NCBI GenBank assembly: GCA_937879875.1
Contig: CALFMN010000021.1
Location: 88,492-152,491 of the forward strand
Source: an uncultured Chloroflexota bacterium
GTDB lineage: Bacteria > Chloroflexota > Dehalococcoidia > CAUJGQ01
Reading direction: 5' to 3'
Length of the DNA stretch: 64,000 nt
Below are positions 61,991 to 64,000 of the stretch, in pieces. The translations under genes and the position numbers were made by a program. The notes beneath the pieces are model-generated. The model saw only the letters and a list, made by a program, of their open reading frames with translations, was not told where the DNA came from and searched no databases. Numbering within the stretch: the first letter of the stretch is position 1; each line of letters starts with the position of its first letter.

Positions 61991-62169
61991 GCCTAACCCC
62001 GCCGCGGCTTGCGCCGCGTCTCCCTTCCCCTCATGTGTCATGACGGAAGGGTTGGTTCGAGGAGGACCGATGGTCCTCAGATAACCCCTCGCCTGCGGGC
62101 CAGAGCGCAGCGCAACCGTCGGAGACATCCAAAGCAAATCCGAGCCTTCAGGCGAGGGAGGGGTAGGCC
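61990..62169. repeat. Family A repeat, inverted orientation, with shared block
   Basis: GGCCTAACCCC at the left and GGGGTAGGCC at the right are inverted ends. The left 40 bases are the complement of the right end of the 60800 copy. The 27-base shared block lies at 62100-62126. The right end supplies the G-rich ribosome-binding sequence of the UbiA gene that starts one base later. Confidence 0.7.
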
Positions 62170-63045
62170 ATGCCGGAGCAACGCGTAGCAATGTCCCGAC
62201 GGTATGGCTTCGACCGCGCAATCGGCGTCGCGCGCGTGATCCATCCGTTCCCCACGCTCGCCAACGTGCTGGCAACGGCGCTGTTCGCGGTGGTTGCCGT
62301 GCGCGGCGCGCCGGATGGCGGGCGGCTCGCACGCCTGCTGGTGGTGATGTTCTGCGTGCAGTGCGCGATCGGTGCGGCCAACGACGCGGTCGATGTGGAA
62401 CTCGACCGCCGGTCCAAGCCGTGGAAACCGATCGTGGCGGGTGCGCTGAACCGAACGGCGGCCTGGATCATCGCGGCCGGCGCCGTCGCAAGCGGCTGTC
62501 TCCTCGCGCTGACGCTCGGCGCCGGCGGCTGGGCGCTGGCGATGGCAGGACTGGCCTGCGGCCTCGCCTACGATCTCGGCCTCAAGCGCACGCCCTGGAG
62601 TGTGGTCGCCTATGTCGCCGCCTTGCCGCTGCTGCCGCTCTGGGTCTGGACCTCGCTCGGTCGCTTCTCGCCGCCGCTGCTGTGGGAGTATCCGCTGGGG
62701 GCGTTGCTGGGCGTTTCGCTCTATCTCGGCAACACGGCGCCGGACGTGGCGAGCGACACGGCGGCCGGCGTACACGGCCTCGCGCACCGGCTCGGCGAGC
62801 GCGGCGCTGTGCTCGGCTCGCGGCTGGCGCTGGCGCTGGCGCTGGTGGCCGGGCTGATTCTGGCGCCGCTCGCGGACTACCGGACGGGCATCGTTGCCGG
62901 CGGCGCCGCCGCGGCGCTGCTGGCGCTGGGAGGGGCGATCGGCGTCGCGCGCCGCGGTGACGCGGCGGCGTTGCGGCGTGCGTGGGGGCTGCTGATCGCC
63001 GGCAGCCTCGCCTTCGGCCTCGCCTGGTTAGCGGCGGCGCCGTAA
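62170..63045 (+). CDS. UbiA-family prenyltransferase
   Basis: This 291-residue integral membrane protein has about eight transmembrane helices. The first Asp-rich motif is NDAVDVELDRRSKPWKP at residues 71-87 and the second is APDVASDTAAGVHGLAHRLG. These bind Mg-prenyl diphosphate for transfer to an aromatic or other acceptor. ATG 62170 directly abuts a family A repeat that supplies GGGAGGGG; ATG 62191 is an alternative. The acceptor could be a quinone precursor or a lipid backbone. Confidence 0.93.
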   Translation: MPEQRVAMSRRYGFDRAIGVARVIHPFPTLANVLATALFAVVAVRGAPDGGRLARLLVVMFCVQCAIGAANDAVDVELDRRSKPWKPIVAGALNRTAAWIIAAGAVASGCLLALTLGAGGWALAMAGLACGLAYDLGLKRTPWSVVAYVAALPLLPLWVWTSLGRFSPPLLWEYPLGALLGVSLYLGNTAPDVASDTAAGVHGLAHRLGERGAVLGSRLALALALVAGLILAPLADYRTGIVAGGAAAALLALGGAIGVARRGDAAALRRAWGLLIAGSLAFGLAWLAAAP

Positions 63046-63134
63046 CAGGATTCACGTTTCTGTGTAAGAGAATTGATCTCCTACAATGAGGGAGCGCATG
63101 GCCCGGGTTTCCTTGCGCGAGGCCTGAGGACGCG

Positions 63135-63953
63135 ATGAACCGACAGCAGCAACGCCAGAACGCAAAGGATCAGAAGCGGCTGGAGCAGCGCAACCGCGCC
63201 CGGCAGCAGGGCAGCCGTTCAGGGCTGCCCTCGCTCGGCCGGCGTCCGGCCGCGACTGCTCGCGGGTCGTCTGTACCGGCGCCGGTTGCGCCGCGCCGGC
63301 GGCTGCCCTCCTGGCTGCCGTTCGGCGTCGCCGGCGTGGTAGTTCTCGCGATCGTGGCGCTGTTCATCGTGCTCGATCCGCTCGGCCTGCGCACGCCGCT
63401 GCCGGGTGCAAAGGTTGCCTCGCAGGGCAACGCGCACGTGAACCCGGGCGATTTCCACGTCGCCTACTCCACCGATCCGCCCGCGTCCGGCCCGCACTTT
63501 CCCACCGTGCCGCAGCCGCAGATCTACAAGGACCCGCTGGCCACAGAGTTCCTGCCGCACTTCATGGAGCACGCGGGCGTCGAAATCCTGTACAACAAGG
63601 ACGCGCCGGCGGACGTGGTCGCCAAACTGAAGGATGTCTATCGCCAGGAAGTGGACAAGACCAACGTGGGCGTCGGCCCGCACCTGTTGATGGCGCCGCG
63701 GCCGGACATGCCCTGCGAGGTGACGGTCACCTCGTGGCAGCGGATCACGGCCTGGGGCAGCTCCTGCAACCAGCCCGGCGCCGTGGGCCACGACTTCAGC
63801 ATCAACGGGTCGGCGGACATCGACAAGCTGAAGACGTTCATCGAGCGCAACTACTGCCAGTATGACCCGGAGAACACCTGCGGCAACGGCGCCAAGGGCG
63901 GCCCGATTAACAACAACCCGGTGACGCCGCAGCCCGGCCAGGCGACCGTACAG
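63135..63953 (+). CDS. DUF3105-domain membrane protein, 3' end cut by adapter
   Basis: The 273 genuine residues have a basic N-terminus, one transmembrane segment (LPFGVAGVVVLAIVALFIVL) and a DUF3105 domain with HVAYSTDPPASGPHF and LPHFMEHAGVEILYN. DUF3105 proteins are exported and uncharacterised. The frame runs on into adapter sequence; residues after Val-Gln at 63953 (LSLIHI) are artificial, and the true C-terminus is missing. Confidence 0.85.
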
Positions 63954-64000
63954 CTGTCTCTTATACACATCTGACGCTGCCGACGATCTTACGCGTGTAG
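63954..64000. other. Illumina Nextera adapter and index (not genomic)
   Basis: 63954-63972 is the Tn5 mosaic end CTGTCTCTTATACACATCT, 63973-63986 is GACGCTGCCGACGA, 63987-63994 is TCTTACGC (complement of index GCGTAAGA), and 63995-64000 GTGTAG begins the P5 side. This is the Nextera read-through sequence, left in the assembly. Confidence 0.98.

Noticed and set aside
63954..63972. Treating CTGTCTCTTATACACATCT as a native Tn5/IS50 end
   Set aside because: It is followed directly by the Nextera read-2 sequence and an 8-base index, which occur only in library adapters.

Overview
The window is a high-GC stretch of bacterial chromosome that reads like a contig from an uncultivated organism. The last 47 bases are Illumina Nextera adapter plus index, so the right edge is a true contig end and genomic sequence stops at 63953. 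The gene content suggests Chloroflexota, possibly a Dehalococcoidia-like soil or sediment lineage. Pointers are a UGSC selenoprotein, cyclase-ATPase-TPR regulators, many secreted Pro/Thr/Ser-linker proteins and CoA-transferase/crotonase/SDR sets. There is no rRNA or tRNA gene, so the taxon is an inference.

Layout: 1-8.3 kb holds a DinB-like fragment, a LacI regulator, an SDR, a large cyclase-ATPase regulator, then a thioredoxin-fusion protein followed by a selenoprotein with an in-frame UGA. 8.4-16.5 kb is an insertion-sequence graveyard (IS701-, IS630-, ISL3-like remnants) holding broken host genes (thioredoxin-reductase-like tail, ECF sigma remnant) and three better preserved ones (amidohydrolase, methyltransferase, DUF1801). 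16.5-19.3 kb has a hydroxyacid dehydrogenase, a truncated HxlR, a VOC protein and a low-GC OB-fold protein. 19.3-25.1 kb encodes two secreted proteins built from the same beta-sandwich module; one lies under a class I cyclic-di-GMP riboswitch. 25-31 kb has a TolB-like protein, a SufR-like regulator and a TPR pair; 29.2-32.6 kb is a phosphonate/phosphite-type ABC transporter followed by a CaiB CoA-transferase and a crotonase. 35-46 kb has a diguanylate cyclase, site-2 protease, DUF4331 protein, PEP-utilizing protein, subtilase, and a divergent CoA-transferase/SDR pair. 46-57 kb has a CocE hydrolase, a broken IS inside a palindromic repeat, a paralogous PEP-utilizing protein, a MerR regulator coupled to a small Cys protein, a GGDEF-EAL protein, and two secreted proteins. 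57-64 kb has a geranylgeranyl-reductase-like enzyme, a candidate structured RNA, a nucleotidyltransferase, an LLM monooxygenase, an IS66 remnant, a UbiA prenyltransferase and a DUF3105 protein cut by the contig end.

Two families of small palindromic repeats recur between genes. Family A has GGCACCTAACCCTG-type inverted ends. Family B has GGCCCTCA-type ends. They supply start codons, ribosome-binding sequence or C-terminal codons to neighbouring genes in at least three places. Functionally the clearest threads are c-di-GMP signalling (two enzymes plus a riboswitch-controlled surface protein), a thioredoxin/selenoprotein redox pair, and CoA-thioester metabolism.
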